Source: Bacteroidales bacterium
GTDB taxonomy: Bacteria; Bacteroidota; Bacteroidia; Bacteroidales; UBA932
NCBI GenBank assembly: GCA_017437755.1
Contig: JAFRXI010000048.1
Span: 1-64,000, forward strand
Reading direction: 5' to 3'
Length of the DNA: 64,000 nt
Shown piece after piece: positions 52,492 to 62,385 of the stretch (the stretch's first letter is position 1; each line of letters begins with the position of its first letter). Made by a program: the position numbers and the translations under genes. The notes beneath the pieces are model-generated. The model ran no database searches, was not told the DNA's origin, and saw only the letters and a program-made list of their open reading frames with translations.

Positions 52492-53882
52492 GGATCCTCC
52501 ATGCTGCGATAGCCGTCATATCTCTCCAGGAACCCGTATGCAAAGCCGAAGGGATTGCCCGGAGCATCGGCCGGAGTCCGGATGGAATAGGTATCAAGGA
52601 TATCCCGGACAGAGAGGCTGTCGCTACGGAAATAATTGAGCATCAACTGGTTTTCTTCGCCCGCAAACAGCTTTTCGGAACTTTCCCCAAACCTTATCGT
52701 GGCATTTGATGGGCGCAAGGTCCTGAGGCCGTTCTCGTCCCTGCCCTGAAGAAGGTAATAAGTATCTCCGGCAGCCCCGGCCCCCGCAAGGTCGTACCCC
52801 AGGAAATCCTTTTCATACATGGCCACCTCTGCGATGAGTCCGCCCCCGTCGGTCACTTTCCGGCTGGCCCGGTTGAAGCAGACGCAGAGCCTCATCGAGG
52901 CGAATTCCGTGCAGAAATTGAAATCGCCCGTGGCGTCCATGAAACCGGCCGAAGGGCCCCTGCCGCCGTATCCAGGTGCTATGGCTCCCAATATGGCATC
53001 CACCTTTCCGGGGCCTATGGGCTGGGACCCCATGGGCAGGGTGTCCCTCACCCAGGTACCGTCCGGACCGGCAAGGAAGGCGCATCCGCCGTTGTCGAAT
53101 GCCGGACCGTACCTGTCCAGCGAATCCCTTTCCATACAGATTGCAACCACACCGGTGCAATAATCATGAAGGCCAAAAACGTCAACCGCGGCCAGTACAG
53201 GGGCGATTTCCGATGCCGAGCACACCCAGATGCCGCAGCCCCGGCGGTGCAGTGCCTTCCAGAGCTCGCGGATGTTGTCGGTGACGGAGATGCCGTCGAT
53301 CCAGGAATGACTGTCCCCGTCGGTTTCCCAGGTGCCCGGGGTTGTTTCCACGGCCGAATACTTCCGGTGCGAACGGGCCGCCAGCCCGTACAGTTCGTCC
53401 CCGGTCATCCCCGTATACCAGCCCAGGGTCTTAAGGTAAGCTTCGTCTGGGCCCATCCACTGCTGAAGGGTGAAATAGCTCCGGCCCATCTCCACGGCGA
53501 ACCTTTTCCAGAGCGGGTCCCCGTGCATTACTGCGGCGGTTTCCTCCGACACGCCGGCCGCGCTGAACGGCCCGTATCGGACCCACAGCGAATCGTAAAG
53601 TCCGGGGAAATATGGGAATACCTCCTGAAAGCGCTCCGGCAACATGGCAAAGCTCATGGTCTCAAGTTGGTATATCATGAGCTGCTCGGATATGTCAAAG
53701 ATAGTGCAAGTGTTGTCAAAGTCAAAGACGGCGTACTCCCCCGGCCCGGTGGACGAGATAAAGTCATTGAGACCCTTCTTCACATCCGGCGCCCAGCTGC
53801 GCAGCCTGACCCGCGGCGCACACGAGGCCGCAAGCAGCAGAACCATCACCGCAACCGGAATGATCTTTCGGGACACTGTCAT
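52479..53882 (-). CDS. HAD-superfamily phosphatase lipoprotein
   Basis: This 467-residue lipoprotein (lipobox LAASC) contains the HAD motif I YAVFDFDNTCTIFD with nucleophile Asp and acid Asp, motif II within WVCSASEI, and a late motif near FMDATGDFNF. Its layout resembles secreted phosphoserine-phosphatase-like HAD proteins. The substrate is unknown. The ATG at 53882 is preferred to 53900 because a TATCTTTG box lies at 53908-53915 on the same strand. Convergent overlap with DUF456. Confidence 0.78.
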   Translation of the reverse strand: MTVSRKIIPVAVMVLLLAASCAPRVRLRSWAPDVKKGLNDFISSTGPGEYAVFDFDNTCTIFDISEQLMIYQLETMSFAMLPERFQEVFPYFPGLYDSLWVRYGPFSAAGVSEETAAVMHGDPLWKRFAVEMGRSYFTLQQWMGPDEAYLKTLGWYTGMTGDELYGLAARSHRKYSAVETTPGTWETDGDSHSWIDGISVTDNIRELWKALHRRGCGIWVCSASEIAPVLAAVDVFGLHDYCTGVVAICMERDSLDRYGPAFDNGGCAFLAGPDGTWVRDTLPMGSQPIGPGKVDAILGAIAPGYGGRGPSAGFMDATGDFNFCTEFASMRLCVCFNRASRKVTDGGGLIAEVAMYEKDFLGYDLAGAGAAGDTYYLLQGRDENGLRTLRPSNATIRFGESSEKLFAGEENQLMLNYFRSDSLSVRDILDTYSIRTPADAPGNPFGFAYGFLERYDGYRSMEDPQNP

Positions 53883-54062
53883 TCTAACATCAAGTATCAC
53901 TTCATGGCAAAGATATGTCTTTGAGTCCAGACGAACAAATATCGCTTCTGTTATTTACCAAAGATGCAGCTGCTGCCCCGTCGGCCCGGCCAAGGGCAGT
54001 TTCGTTCACCTGAAGGGCCTTTCATGTACCAAGCGAAGGATTTAATCACTATCTTTGGCTGG

Positions 54063-54827
54063 ATGAAAGCGTTTTGTCAATTTTCCATATGGGTGGCGGC
54101 CGTTTTGCTGATGGCCGGGATGGCATCGTGCAGGCGGGGAGCCGAAGGGCTGAAGTGCGACGGGGAGGAAGATCCGGCCGCGGTGGGAGCGCCTTGCCCC
54201 GTATTCGCCTGGAAGACAGGCGATGACATCTTCCAGGAAGCTTACCGGGTGGTTGTCGCCACCTCGGAAAAGGGCCTGAAGAATCCAGATGTCTGGGATT
54301 CCGGAATGCTCGACGGCAACGCCAAGAGCCTGGCCCTGACGGATTCCACCCTGCTTGAAAGCTGCCGCGACTACTGGTGGACGGTCCAGGTCAGCGCCAA
54401 GGACCGTAAGCACCTTTTGACCGGCAGGAAAGCCCACCTGATGACCGGAATCCTCCGCGAAGAGGACTGGACCGCCTCAGAGATCGCCGTCACAAGAAAG
54501 CGCCGCGACACCACCACCTTCCGCTTCGGGGAGTCGTTCCTGGTTGGAAAGGGGCTCGACAAGGCATGTCTCTACCTCGTTCCCGGTGAAGGGAACAATC
54601 TCACAATCAACGGGAAACAACTTGACACAACCTGTTTTGAAGCCCCTGGCTACACCATCCGGGAAGTATCGGGAATGCTGCGCCGGGGGAGGAACCGGAT
54701 CGACGTATCGGTCGCCCCGCCTTCAACCTCCATCAAGGCCGAACTCCGCCTTTTCTACCCCGACGGCACCGACATCATCGCCTCCGGCCCCCATTGGCCA
54801 GTCGCACCGTGGACCGCAAATGACTGA
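54063..54827 (+). pseudogene. GH78 alpha-L-rhamnosidase N-terminal remnant
   Basis: This 254-residue lipoprotein-like frame (lipobox AGMASC) corresponds to the N-terminal fibronectin-like and jelly-roll domains of GH78 rhamnosidases: PVFAWKTGDDIFQEAYRVVV, DVWDSGMLDG, YWWTVQV, then VGKGLDKACLYLVPGEGNN. The alpha/alpha-barrel catalytic domain of 500 or more residues is missing and the frame stops soon after. It could be a shortened binding protein or a decayed gene. The start at 54063 follows a TATCTTTG box (54050-54057) very closely. Confidence 0.65.
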
Positions 54828-54926
54828 CATCCAATAAGATACACAATCCAGCATGCCGCATTTTCGTCACGCAATTATATATAACCAACTAATAATCAAC
54901 ATCTTACACTCCACGCGCCTTACATA

Positions 54927-55994
54927 ATGAAACCTCTTGCCAATCTCGCCGCTGCGGCGGCTCTCCTGCTCCTGGCCGCCTGCACCGCTTCAAATGACCT
55001 CCCCAGGGCAAAGGGAGGGGCTTCCTTCGACAATGCCTTTGCCGCCTTCTTGGCCGAAGCAGACTCCCTCGACGAGGGACTTCACAGCATAATGGTGGTC
55101 CGCCACGGAAAGGTCATCGCCGAGAAATGGTTCGGCGACAACGCCCCCGGAATTCCCCATGCGATGCACTCGGTGAGTAAAACCTTCACTTCCATGGCAA
55201 TAGGCCTTGCAGTGGAGGAGGGCCTGATCTCTCTCGACGACCGCCTCGTGGACTTCTTCCCCGACAAACTCCCGGCCGAGCCGTCGGAGGACCTTATGAA
55301 AATAACGGTAAAGGACCTCCTCACCATGTCGTGCGGGCACGGGAAGGATCCCACCCGAAAAATCCGGAACGACGAGACCATCGCCCCCGAGGAAAACGAC
55401 TGGATTGCACGCTTCCTTGCCGAGCCTGTCTCCCATGTCCCCGGCACCTATTTCTGCTACAACAGCCTCGGAACGTACATGCTTTCCGCCATCTTCCAGA
55501 AGGTGAAAGGAGAAAAAGTAGCCGACTTCCTGGGGCCAAGACTATTTGAGCCATTGGGAATCGAGGCGCCCGAGTGGGACGAGAGTCCAGCCGGAATCAC
55601 CTGCGGCGGATGGGGCCTGCACCTGAAGACGGAAGACATGGCCAAGTTTGGACAGCTGATCCTGCAGGGAGGAAAATGGAAGGGCAGAAGGCTGCTGCCT
55701 GAAGACTGGATCAAGGCCGCATCGTCAAAGCAGGTGGAGTGCCGCCCCGCCGGAACCACCCCGGAGCAGGTGCTGGAGCGTGGCCTCACGGTCGAAAACA
55801 GCGACTGGGTACAGGGCTACGGCTATCAGATGTGGCGCTGCCGCCATGGCGCCTTCCGTGCCGACGGCGCATACGGCCAGCTTATAATCATCCTTCCTGA
55901 AAAGGATGCCGTGATTGCCGTGACCGCACACGTAAAACACGGCATGCAGCACGAAGTTGACCAGATCTGGAAACATCTGCTGCCCGCCCTCTGA
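54927..55994 (+). CDS. Serine beta-lactamase-family hydrolase, lipoprotein
   Basis: This 355-residue protein has a lipobox (LLAAC) and the S12/class C pattern: Ser82-Val-Ser-Lys85 in HSVSKTFTSMA, the Tyr motif in CYNSLGTYML, and a C-terminal part where the KTG box is not obvious. Such periplasmic proteins are usually esterases or D-Ala-D-Ala peptidases rather than true beta-lactamases. No resistance role is implied. A convergent terminator follows. Confidence 0.87.
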   Translation: MKPLANLAAAAALLLLAACTASNDLPRAKGGASFDNAFAAFLAEADSLDEGLHSIMVVRHGKVIAEKWFGDNAPGIPHAMHSVSKTFTSMAIGLAVEEGLISLDDRLVDFFPDKLPAEPSEDLMKITVKDLLTMSCGHGKDPTRKIRNDETIAPEENDWIARFLAEPVSHVPGTYFCYNSLGTYMLSAIFQKVKGEKVADFLGPRLFEPLGIEAPEWDESPAGITCGGWGLHLKTEDMAKFGQLILQGGKWKGRRLLPEDWIKAASSKQVECRPAGTTPEQVLERGLTVENSDWVQGYGYQMWRCRHGAFRADGAYGQLIIILPEKDAVIAVTAHVKHGMQHEVDQIWKHLLPAL

Positions 55995-56043
55995 CAAGCA
56001 CAAGGCCGTAAATGTAAATAACTGACATACATTGTATTACACG

Positions 56044-56078
56044 AAAGTACCTGGTACATTTGCACCAGGTACTTTTGT
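56044..56078. terminator. Bidirectional terminator
   Basis: AAAGTACCTGGT (56044-56055) and ACCAGGTACTTT (56064-56075) form a 12-bp stem with an eight-base loop, with T and A tracts on the two sides. It lies between the converging hydrolase and transketolase genes. Confidence 0.85.
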
Positions 56079-56108
56079 ATTATCGACTACCTGTCATCCG
56101 TTTCCGTT

Positions 56109-57065
56109 TTACCTCTTCCGTGCCACGGCGCGACGGACGGCCTCCACTATATGGGCGGCGTCGAGACCGTAGGCCTGCATCAGGGCGGCGGGGGTTCCAG
56201 TCTGGCCGAAGCGGTCGCCTCCGTTGATGAATTCAAGCGGGAGGGGCTCGTTTGCGGCAAGGACTCCGGCAATCAGTTCGCCAAGGCCTCCGGCGGAGTT
56301 GTGCTCCTCGGCTACCACTGCGGTACGGGTCTTCCTCACGGATGCAAGGACCGCTTCCTCATCCAGCGGCTTGATTGTGGCAATGTTCACCACCTCTACC
56401 GAGACTCCCTCATCCTCAAGCGCTTCCGCAGCTTTCAGGGCTTCCCACACAAGGTGCCCGCAGGCAAATACGGTGACGTCGGTTCCCTCGTTCATCACAT
56501 AGGCCTTGCCTATCTCGAACGGCTCGTCGGGATTGGTGAAATTGGGCACGCCGGGGCGGCCGAACCTCAGGTACACGGGACCGTCATACTTTGCGGCGGC
56601 GATGGTTGCAGCCTTGGTCTGGTTGTAGTCGCAAGGATTTATCACCACCATTCCCGGCAGGGCCCTCATCAGGGCGATATCCTCCATGGTCTGGTGCGTG
56701 GCTCCGTCCTCGCCGAGGGTAATTCCGGCATGGGACGAGGCCAGTTTCACGTTGGTATGTCCATAGGCCACCTCCTGGCGGACCTGGTCATAGACGCGGC
56801 CGGAGATGAATTCGGCGAAAGAGCCGGCAAAGGGGATCTTTCCGGTGAGGGCCAGACCCGCGGCAACGCCCACCATGTTGGCCTCGGCAATGCCGCACTG
56901 GATGTACCTGTCCGGGAATTCCTTGGCAAAATCGCCCATCTTGAGCGAGCCCTTGAGGTCGGCGGTAAGGGCCACAACGGCCGGATTCCTGCGTCCGGCT
57001 TCCAGAAGGCCCGCGCCAAACCCGCTGCGGGTATCCTTCTTTCCTGTATCGATGTATTTTTTCAT
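56109..57065 (-). CDS. Transketolase, C-terminal subunit
   Basis: This 318-residue protein holds the pyrimidine-binding and C-terminal domains of transketolase (SSHAGITLGEDGATHQTMED, VYLRFGRPGVP, GFGQTGTPAALM-like end). It pairs with the N-terminal subunit encoded upstream to make a split transketolase for the pentose phosphate pathway. I chose the ATG at 57065 (MKKYIDTGKK), one base after the N-subunit stop, rather than 57095. Split transketolases are known in several bacteria and archaea. Confidence 0.92.
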   Translation of the reverse strand: MKKYIDTGKKDTRSGFGAGLLEAGRRNPAVVALTADLKGSLKMGDFAKEFPDRYIQCGIAEANMVGVAAGLALTGKIPFAGSFAEFISGRVYDQVRQEVAYGHTNVKLASSHAGITLGEDGATHQTMEDIALMRALPGMVVINPCDYNQTKAATIAAAKYDGPVYLRFGRPGVPNFTNPDEPFEIGKAYVMNEGTDVTVFACGHLVWEALKAAEALEDEGVSVEVVNIATIKPLDEEAVLASVRKTRTAVVAEEHNSAGGLGELIAGVLAANEPLPLEFINGGDRFGQTGTPAALMQAYGLDAAHIVEAVRRAVARKR

Positions 57066-57066
57066 A

Positions 57067-57915
57067 TCAATAATCTCCAAGAGGGGTTTCACCAAGCTGC
57101 CAGAGGGCCTCGGCGCACTGGTCGGCCGAAGGGGCCTTTCCGTGCCAGGCGCAGGTTCCGCTCATGAAGTCAACGCCGTGACCCATGTCGGTGTGGAAAA
57201 GTATCATCACGGGCCTGCCCTTGCCGTCAAGTTCACGGGCCTTGGCAAAAGCCGCCCTGATGGCGTCAAAGTCGTGTCCGTCGGCCACGATCACCTCCCA
57301 GCCGAAGGCTTTCCACTTGGCCTCGAGGTCGCCCAGTCCGCCAACGGATTCCACCGTTCCGTCGATCTGCTGGTTGTTCCAGTCGGTCATGGCCACCAGG
57401 TTGTCAAGGCCGTGGTGGGCGGCGAAAATGCCGGCCTCCCAGATCTGGCCCTCCTCGCTCTCGCCGTCGCCGCACATCACGAACACGCGGCCCGGATCGC
57501 CGTCGAGTTTCTTCCCGAGGGCGATTCCGGCAGCGGCCGAAAGGCCCTGCCCCAGCGAACCCGACGGCTGGAAAACGCCCGGAAGTCCCTTGTCCACAGA
57601 GGGATGGCCCTGAAGCCTGGAACCGTAATGACGGAACTCTCCCAGCTCCGGAACGGGGAAATACCCGGTCCTGGCCAGAAGGGAATAATAAACCGGCGAA
57701 GTGTGCCCGGCGGAAAGGATGAAGGCGTCGAAGCCCTTTGCGCTGCGGTCCCAGGTGGCGGGATCGTGGTTCATCTCCTCAAAAAAGAGGAAAGTCAGGA
57801 AATCGGCCGACGACATGGAGCCTCCGGGATGACCGCTTCCGGCCTGGCTGACCATCCGGACGATGTCGCGCCGGACCTGGGTCGAAATATTTTTCAGTTG
57901 GATATCGGTATACAT
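57067..57915 (-). CDS. Transketolase, N-terminal subunit
   Basis: This 282-residue protein has the thiamine-diphosphate-binding motif GDGESEEGQIWEA and then WNNQQIDG, with HPGGSMSSADFLTFLF at the N-terminus. It transfers two-carbon units between sugar phosphates together with the C-terminal subunit. The ATG at 57936 is inside the -7-like TATATTTG (57936-57943), so 57915 (MYTDIQLKN) is used. It forms a two-gene operon with the C-subunit. Confidence 0.93.
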   Translation of the reverse strand: MYTDIQLKNISTQVRRDIVRMVSQAGSGHPGGSMSSADFLTFLFFEEMNHDPATWDRSAKGFDAFILSAGHTSPVYYSLLARTGYFPVPELGEFRHYGSRLQGHPSVDKGLPGVFQPSGSLGQGLSAAAGIALGKKLDGDPGRVFVMCGDGESEEGQIWEAGIFAAHHGLDNLVAMTDWNNQQIDGTVESVGGLGDLEAKWKAFGWEVIVADGHDFDAIRAAFAKARELDGKGRPVMILFHTDMGHGVDFMSGTCAWHGKAPSADQCAEALWQLGETPLGDY

Positions 57916-57971
57916 ACGACGTATGGTTATTGACACAAATATAGTGTATCTTCCCTAAAATTACAACCCGG

Positions 57972-58310
57972 TCAGTTGCCCCTTTTTGCGTTATAGCCGA
58001 GTTCCTTCAGCAGGGCCGTCACCTTGTCGCGGAGGTCGCCCTGGATGGTGATTTCACCGTCCTTGGCGGCGCCGCCCACCCCGCACCGTACCTTCAGGGT
58101 GCGGCCGAGTTCCTTCAGGTCGTCGGCGGTGCCCACGAAACCGGTCACCAGAGTCACCTGCTTTCCGCCCCGGTTCCTTCGGTCGATTCCGACTATCAGC
58201 CTCTGCTTTGAAGGCGGAAGGGTCTCAGCCTCAGTTGTTTCCTCGGTCTCGTATTTAAAGTCGGGATTGGTTGAATACACCACCCCGAGCCGTTGTTTCC
58301 AGTCGTTCAT
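57972..58310 (-). CDS. SUI1/YciH-family translation initiation factor-like protein
   Basis: This 112-residue protein has the SUI1 core LIVGIDRRNRGGKQVTLVTG, LKVRCGVGGAAKDGEITIQG and LGYNAKRGN. Bacterial YciH resembles eIF1 and may sharpen start-codon choice. The true start is 58310; the frame upstream belongs to menA. The ATG overlaps the menA stop by four bases, so the two are coupled. Confidence 0.9.
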   Translation of the reverse strand: MNDWKQRLGVVYSTNPDFKYETEETTEAETLPPSKQRLIVGIDRRNRGGKQVTLVTGFVGTADDLKELGRTLKVRCGVGGAAKDGEITIQGDLRDKVTALLKELGYNAKRGN

Positions 58311-59218
58311 CGCCAAAGATAAATTATGAATCCGAGTCCCGCCAGCAGCGAGAATGCGGCGGTTGACATCACCAGCAGCGGCAGCATGGGGTCCAGGGCG
58401 CGTCCGCTCCGGGTCCAGACTCCCCTGAGATGGATTATGTAGAGCGGCAGTGTGATCACGAACAGCCAGTGCCACGGGTCCGGGAACCGGCACAGGCAGT
58501 AGGCGCACATCGCCGCCCAGCCAAGCACGATCAGGACCGTCTGATATATTCGCGCGTTCCTCTCGCCGAGGCGGATGGCCACCGTCATTCGGTTGGCCGC
58601 ATCGGTCTTCATGTCGCGTATATTATTGACATTCAGTACTCCCATGCTGAAAAAACCGATGGCCGAGGCCGGCAGCAGCAGGTACCATGAGCTGATTGTA
58701 TGGGCGGCCACGAAATATGCACCCATCACCGATACCAGCCCGAAGAAAATGAATACGAAGAGGTCACCGAGGCCCCTGTAGCCGTATGGATTGCGTCCGA
58801 GAGTGTATTTCATGGCCCCCAGTATCGCCGCGGCGCCCAGTATCACCAGGCAGAGCCCTTCCATGCAGAATACCGTCCCGAACGACACCCAGATCATCCC
58901 GAGGCCGCTGAGGCAGCACATCACCACCATCGCGGCGATGAGCCTTTTCATGTCCTTCACTGAAAGGATACCGCCGTTGAGGCCGTATTCCGGGCCCTCC
59001 CGGTCGGGGGTGTCGGTGCCCTGGAGTACGTCGCCAAGCTCGTTTGAAAGGTTGGATAGTATCTGGAGGCACACCGTGGTGAGCATTATCAGCAGGGCGG
59101 TCCAGACGCCGACCCTGTAGTCGGCGGTTGCGAGCAGGATTCCAAGCACCACCCCGGCGAGCGACAGAGGCAGGGTCCTGAGTCTCATGGACTTAAGTGC
59201 AGCAGCAGTCTTTGTCAT
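58307..59218 (-). CDS. menA: 1,4-dihydroxy-2-naphthoate polyprenyltransferase
   Basis: This 303-residue inner-membrane enzyme of the UbiA superfamily attaches the prenyl tail in menaquinone synthesis. It has about nine hydrophobic helices, the first Asp-rich motif NLSNELGDVLQGTDTPDR and a second at about NNIRDMKTDAANR. The start is four bases after the lepA stop, so it is in one operon with lepA and the SUI1-like gene. A UbiA prenyltransferase of another pathway is the main alternative. Confidence 0.9.
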   Translation of the reverse strand: MTKTAAALKSMRLRTLPLSLAGVVLGILLATADYRVGVWTALLIMLTTVCLQILSNLSNELGDVLQGTDTPDREGPEYGLNGGILSVKDMKRLIAAMVVMCCLSGLGMIWVSFGTVFCMEGLCLVILGAAAILGAMKYTLGRNPYGYRGLGDLFVFIFFGLVSVMGAYFVAAHTISSWYLLLPASAIGFFSMGVLNVNNIRDMKTDAANRMTVAIRLGERNARIYQTVLIVLGWAAMCAYCLCRFPDPWHWLFVITLPLYIIHLRGVWTRSGRALDPMLPLLVMSTAAFSLLAGLGFIIYLWR

Positions 59219-59221
59219 CCG

Positions 59222-61009
59222 TCAGTCGAGTTTAAGCACTGCCATGAAGGCGCTCTGCGGCACCTGGACGGTACCTATCTGCCGCATCCTCTTCTTCCCT
59301 TCCTTCTGCTTTTCAAGCAGTTTGCGCTTTCGGGTTACATCGCCGCCGTAGCACTTTGCGGTTACGTCCTTGCGGACCTGGCGGACGGTTTCCCGGGCGA
59401 TTATCTTGGCCCCGATGGCAGCCTGGATGGCGATGTCGAACTGCTGGCGCGGGATGAGGTCCTTCAGCTTGAGGCAGATTTTCCGGCCAAAGTCGTAGGC
59501 CCTGTCCTCGTGGATCAGGGTGGAAAGGGCGTCGGCCGGGTCTCCGTTGAGACGGATGTCCAGTTTGACCAGCCTGGCGGGACGGAAACCGGTGAGGTGG
59601 TAATCAAATGAGGCATAGCCCTTTGAGATTGACTTGAGCTTGTCGTAGAAGTCAAAGACTATCTCGGAAAGGGGCATGTCGTAAGTGAGCTCGACCCTGT
59701 CGGCGGTGATGAAATGCTGGCTCACCAGGGTTCCACGCTTGTCCATGCAGAGTTTCATTATGGGGCCGAAGAAATCGGCCTTGGAGATTATCTGGGCACG
59801 GATATAGGGTTCCTCTATATGGTCGATGAGGGTGGGTGCGGGAAGCCCGGAAGGGTTGTGGACGTCCACAACTTCGCCCTTTGAGGTGAACACCTTGTAC
59901 GATACGTTGGGCACCGTGGTGATAACGTCCATGTTGAACTCCCGGAACAGCCTTTCCTGGACTATCTCGAGGTGGAGGAGCCCAAGGAAGCCGCATCGGA
60001 AACCGAATCCAAGGGCCAGCGAACTTTCCGGCTCGTAGACGAAAGAGGCGTCGTTGAGCTGGAATTTCTCCAGGGTGGAGCGGAGTTCCTCGAACTTTGA
60101 GGCATCCACCGGATACATTCCGGCGAAGACCATCGGCTTAACTTCTTCAAATCCTGCAATCGCCTCAGTGCAAGGCCTTTCCGTATGGGTGATGGTGTCG
60201 CCTACCTTAACTTCCACGGCACTCTTGATGCCGGAAATTATGTATCCCACGTCGCCGGCAGAGACCTCGGTCCCGGGCTGGAGTTTCAGTTTCAGTACGC
60301 CGATCTCCTCGGCCTCGTATTCCTTTCCGGTATTGAAGAACTTGACCTTGTCGCCCTTGCGGATGACCCCGTTGACTACCTTGAAATATGCGATGATTCC
60401 GCGGAAGGCGTTGAATACGGAGTCGAAGATGAGTGCCTGCAGGGGTGCCGAGGGGTCCCCGACCGGAGCCGGGATCTTGTCCACGATGGCGTCGAGCACA
60501 GCCTGGACTCCCTCGCCGGTGCGGGCCGATACCTTGTAAACATCCTCGGGGGAGCAGCCCAGAAGGTCGCAAACCTGGTCTGTAACCACTTCTGGCTGAG
60601 CTGATTCCATATCAATCTTGTTGAGGACCGGAATGATTTCCAGTCCGTGGTCGACGGCCTGGTATAGGTTGGATATGGTCTGTGCCTGGATTCCCTGTGA
60701 TGCATCCACCACCAAAAGGGCGCCCTCGCATGAGGCAATGCTCCTGGAAACCTCGTACGAGAAGTCCACGTGCCCTGGGGTGTCGATCAGGTTGAGGCGG
60801 TAGTTTTCCCCGTCCCTGAGGTAATCCATCTGTATGGCGTGGCTCTTTATGGTTATGCCCTTTTCCCGTTCCAAGTCCATGTCGTCGAGGACCTGGTTCT
60901 CCATCTCCCTGTCGGCCACGGTCCTGGTGAGTTCCAGGAGGCGGTCGGCCAGGGTGCTTTTCCCGTGGTCGATGTGGGCTATTATGCAGAAATTGCGGAT
61001 ATTCTTCAT
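59222..61009 (-). CDS. lepA: Elongation factor 4 (LepA)
   Basis: This 595-residue GTPase of translation has G1 AHIDHGKST, switch-region [24 protein letters not shown], and the LepA-specific C-terminus ([40 protein letters not shown]). It acts on stalled ribosomes and initiation complexes. The ATG at 61009 (MKNIRNFC) is used because the promoter lies at 61028-61058; the longer frame upstream crosses it. It is the first gene of lepA-menA-SUI1. Confidence 0.97.
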   Translation of the reverse strand: MKNIRNFCIIAHIDHGKSTLADRLLELTRTVADREMENQVLDDMDLEREKGITIKSHAIQMDYLRDGENYRLNLIDTPGHVDFSYEVSRSIASCEGALLVVDASQGIQAQTISNLYQAVDHGLEIIPVLNKIDMESAQPEVVTDQVCDLLGCSPEDVYKVSARTGEGVQAVLDAIVDKIPAPVGDPSAPLQALIFDSVFNAFRGIIAYFKVVNGVIRKGDKVKFFNTGKEYEAEEIGVLKLKLQPGTEVSAGDVGYIISGIKSAVEVKVGDTITHTERPCTEAIAGFEEVKPMVFAGMYPVDASKFEELRSTLEKFQLNDASFVYEPESSLALGFGFRCGFLGLLHLEIVQERLFREFNMDVITTVPNVSYKVFTSKGEVVDVHNPSGLPAPTLIDHIEEPYIRAQIISKADFFGPIMKLCMDKRGTLVSQHFITADRVELTYDMPLSEIVFDFYDKLKSISKGYASFDYHLTGFRPARLVKLDIRLNGDPADALSTLIHEDRAYDFGRKICLKLKDLIPRQQFDIAIQAAIGAKIIARETVRQVRKDVTAKCYGGDVTRKRKLLEKQKEGKKRMRQIGTVQVPQSAFMAVLKLD

Positions 61010-61027
61010 TTGCAGTAATGTATCATG

Positions 61028-61058
61028 CAAATATAGGCAAAGAAGAATAATTCTCAAA
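61028..61058 (-). promoter_or_regulatory. Promoter of lepA-menA-SUI1
   Basis: On the minus strand TTTG (61058-61055), 19 bases, TATATTTG (61035-61028). Perfect housekeeping consensus. Confidence 0.85.
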
Positions 61059-61099
61059 GCCCCCATGGCCCACGTCCCGTCATGTGCCGCGGGGTGACA

Positions 61100-61130
61100 T
61101 TTGCATGAGCGCAATCTTTTTCTATATTTG
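61100..61130 (+). promoter_or_regulatory. Promoter of uxuA-uxuB
   Basis: TTTG (61100-61103), 19 bases, TATATTTG (61123-61130). The uxuA ATG at 61149 follows with a leader of about 10 bases. No separate operator is obvious. Confidence 0.85.
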
Positions 61131-61148
61131 CAAAAAAATCTAACTGTT

Positions 61149-62381
61149 ATGGAAAAGACCTGGAGATGGTTCGGCAAGAACGACAAGATCACGCTTTCGA
61201 TGCTCAGGCAGATAGGCGTGGAAGGCATTGTAACCGCGCTGCACGACGTTCCCCTCGGGGAGGTCTGGACCCGCGAAAAGATCCGCGACCTGCGGGAGTA
61301 CATCGAGGGCTACGGCATGCGCTGGAGCGTGGTGGAATCGCTCCCGGTGGTGGAGACCATCAAGTACGGCGGTCCCGACAGGGACTATCAGATAGAGGTT
61401 TACAAGACCTCGCTGAGAAACCTCGCCGCCGAGGGCATCCACACCATCTGCTATAATTTCATGCCGGTCCTGGACTGGGCCAGGACGGACCTTCTCCATG
61501 AGAATCCCAACGGCTCCTCCAACCTGTATTTCAATTACGCGGAGTTCGCCTACTTTGACATCTACATCCTCAAGCGCCCCGGGGCCAGGGAGGAATGGGC
61601 CTCATTCCGCTTCCCGGAGGGTTACGGAGAGGGCCGCGATGTCCTTGCAGAGGCCGACGCCCTGGCAAAGACCATGACCCCCGAGAAGGACCATGCCCTG
61701 GTGGAGAACATCGTAATCAAGACCCAGGGCTTCGTGAGCGGTAATTTCAAGGAGGACGACGAGGCTCCCATACAGAAGTTCCGCGAGTTCCTCGCCCTTT
61801 ACAAAGATATCGACAAGGCCGCCCTGAGGGCCAACATGAAGTACTTCCTGGAGGCCATCATGCCCGTTTGCGAGGAGTGTGGGATGAACATGTGCGTACA
61901 CCCCGACGACCCGCCCATCGAGGTACTGGGCCTTCCCCGCATAGTCCGCACCGAGGAGGATATCCGGTGGTTCCTTGACGCCGTTCCGTCAAAGCACAAC
62001 GGCCTCACCTTCTGCGCCGGATCGCTCTCGGCCGGGGCCTACAACGACGTGGTTGCCATGGCCCGGGAATTCGCTTCCAGGACCCATTTCGTACACCTCC
62101 GCTCATGCCATATCTTCCCCAACGGCGACTTCACAGAGGCTTCGCACCTCGGCGGCAGGGCCGACATTATTGAACTCGTCCGCATCTTCGAGAAGGAGAA
62201 CCCCAGCCTGCCCATGAGGGTAGACCACGGCATGACCATGCTTGGCGACGAAACCAGGGGCTACAACGCCGGTTACTCCTTCCTGGGCAGGATGTTCGCC
62301 ATGGGGCAGGTACAGGGCATAATAGCCACCGTCGACCGCGAACTCGGCATCCCTTACAAGCAACCCGGATTCTTTGATTAA
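61149..62381 (+). CDS. uxuA: Mannonate dehydratase
   Basis: This 410-residue enzyme dehydrates D-mannonate to 2-keto-3-deoxygluconate in hexuronate breakdown. The start [56 protein letters not shown] and the metal-site segment [19 protein letters not shown] are typical of UxuA. It needs a divalent metal. The ATG at 61149 is used because the in-frame codons before it lie in the promoter. The uxuB gene starts four bases after its stop. It would serve glucuronate directly and complements the pectin genes. Confidence 0.95.
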   Translation: MEKTWRWFGKNDKITLSMLRQIGVEGIVTALHDVPLGEVWTREKIRDLREYIEGYGMRWSVVESLPVVETIKYGGPDRDYQIEVYKTSLRNLAAEGIHTICYNFMPVLDWARTDLLHENPNGSSNLYFNYAEFAYFDIYILKRPGAREEWASFRFPEGYGEGRDVLAEADALAKTMTPEKDHALVENIVIKTQGFVSGNFKEDDEAPIQKFREFLALYKDIDKAALRANMKYFLEAIMPVCEECGMNMCVHPDDPPIEVLGLPRIVRTEEDIRWFLDAVPSKHNGLTFCAGSLSAGAYNDVVAMAREFASRTHFVHLRSCHIFPNGDFTEASHLGGRADIIELVRIFEKENPSLPMRVDHGMTMLGDETRGYNAGYSFLGRMFAMGQVQGIIATVDRELGIPYKQPGFFD

Positions 62382-62385
62382 GCTT

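Noticed and set aside
54927-55994. Beta-lactamase resistance gene
   Set aside because: It has the SxxK motif of the broad S12 family but no clear KTG box or close resemblance to resistance enzymes; a general serine hydrolase is the safer call.
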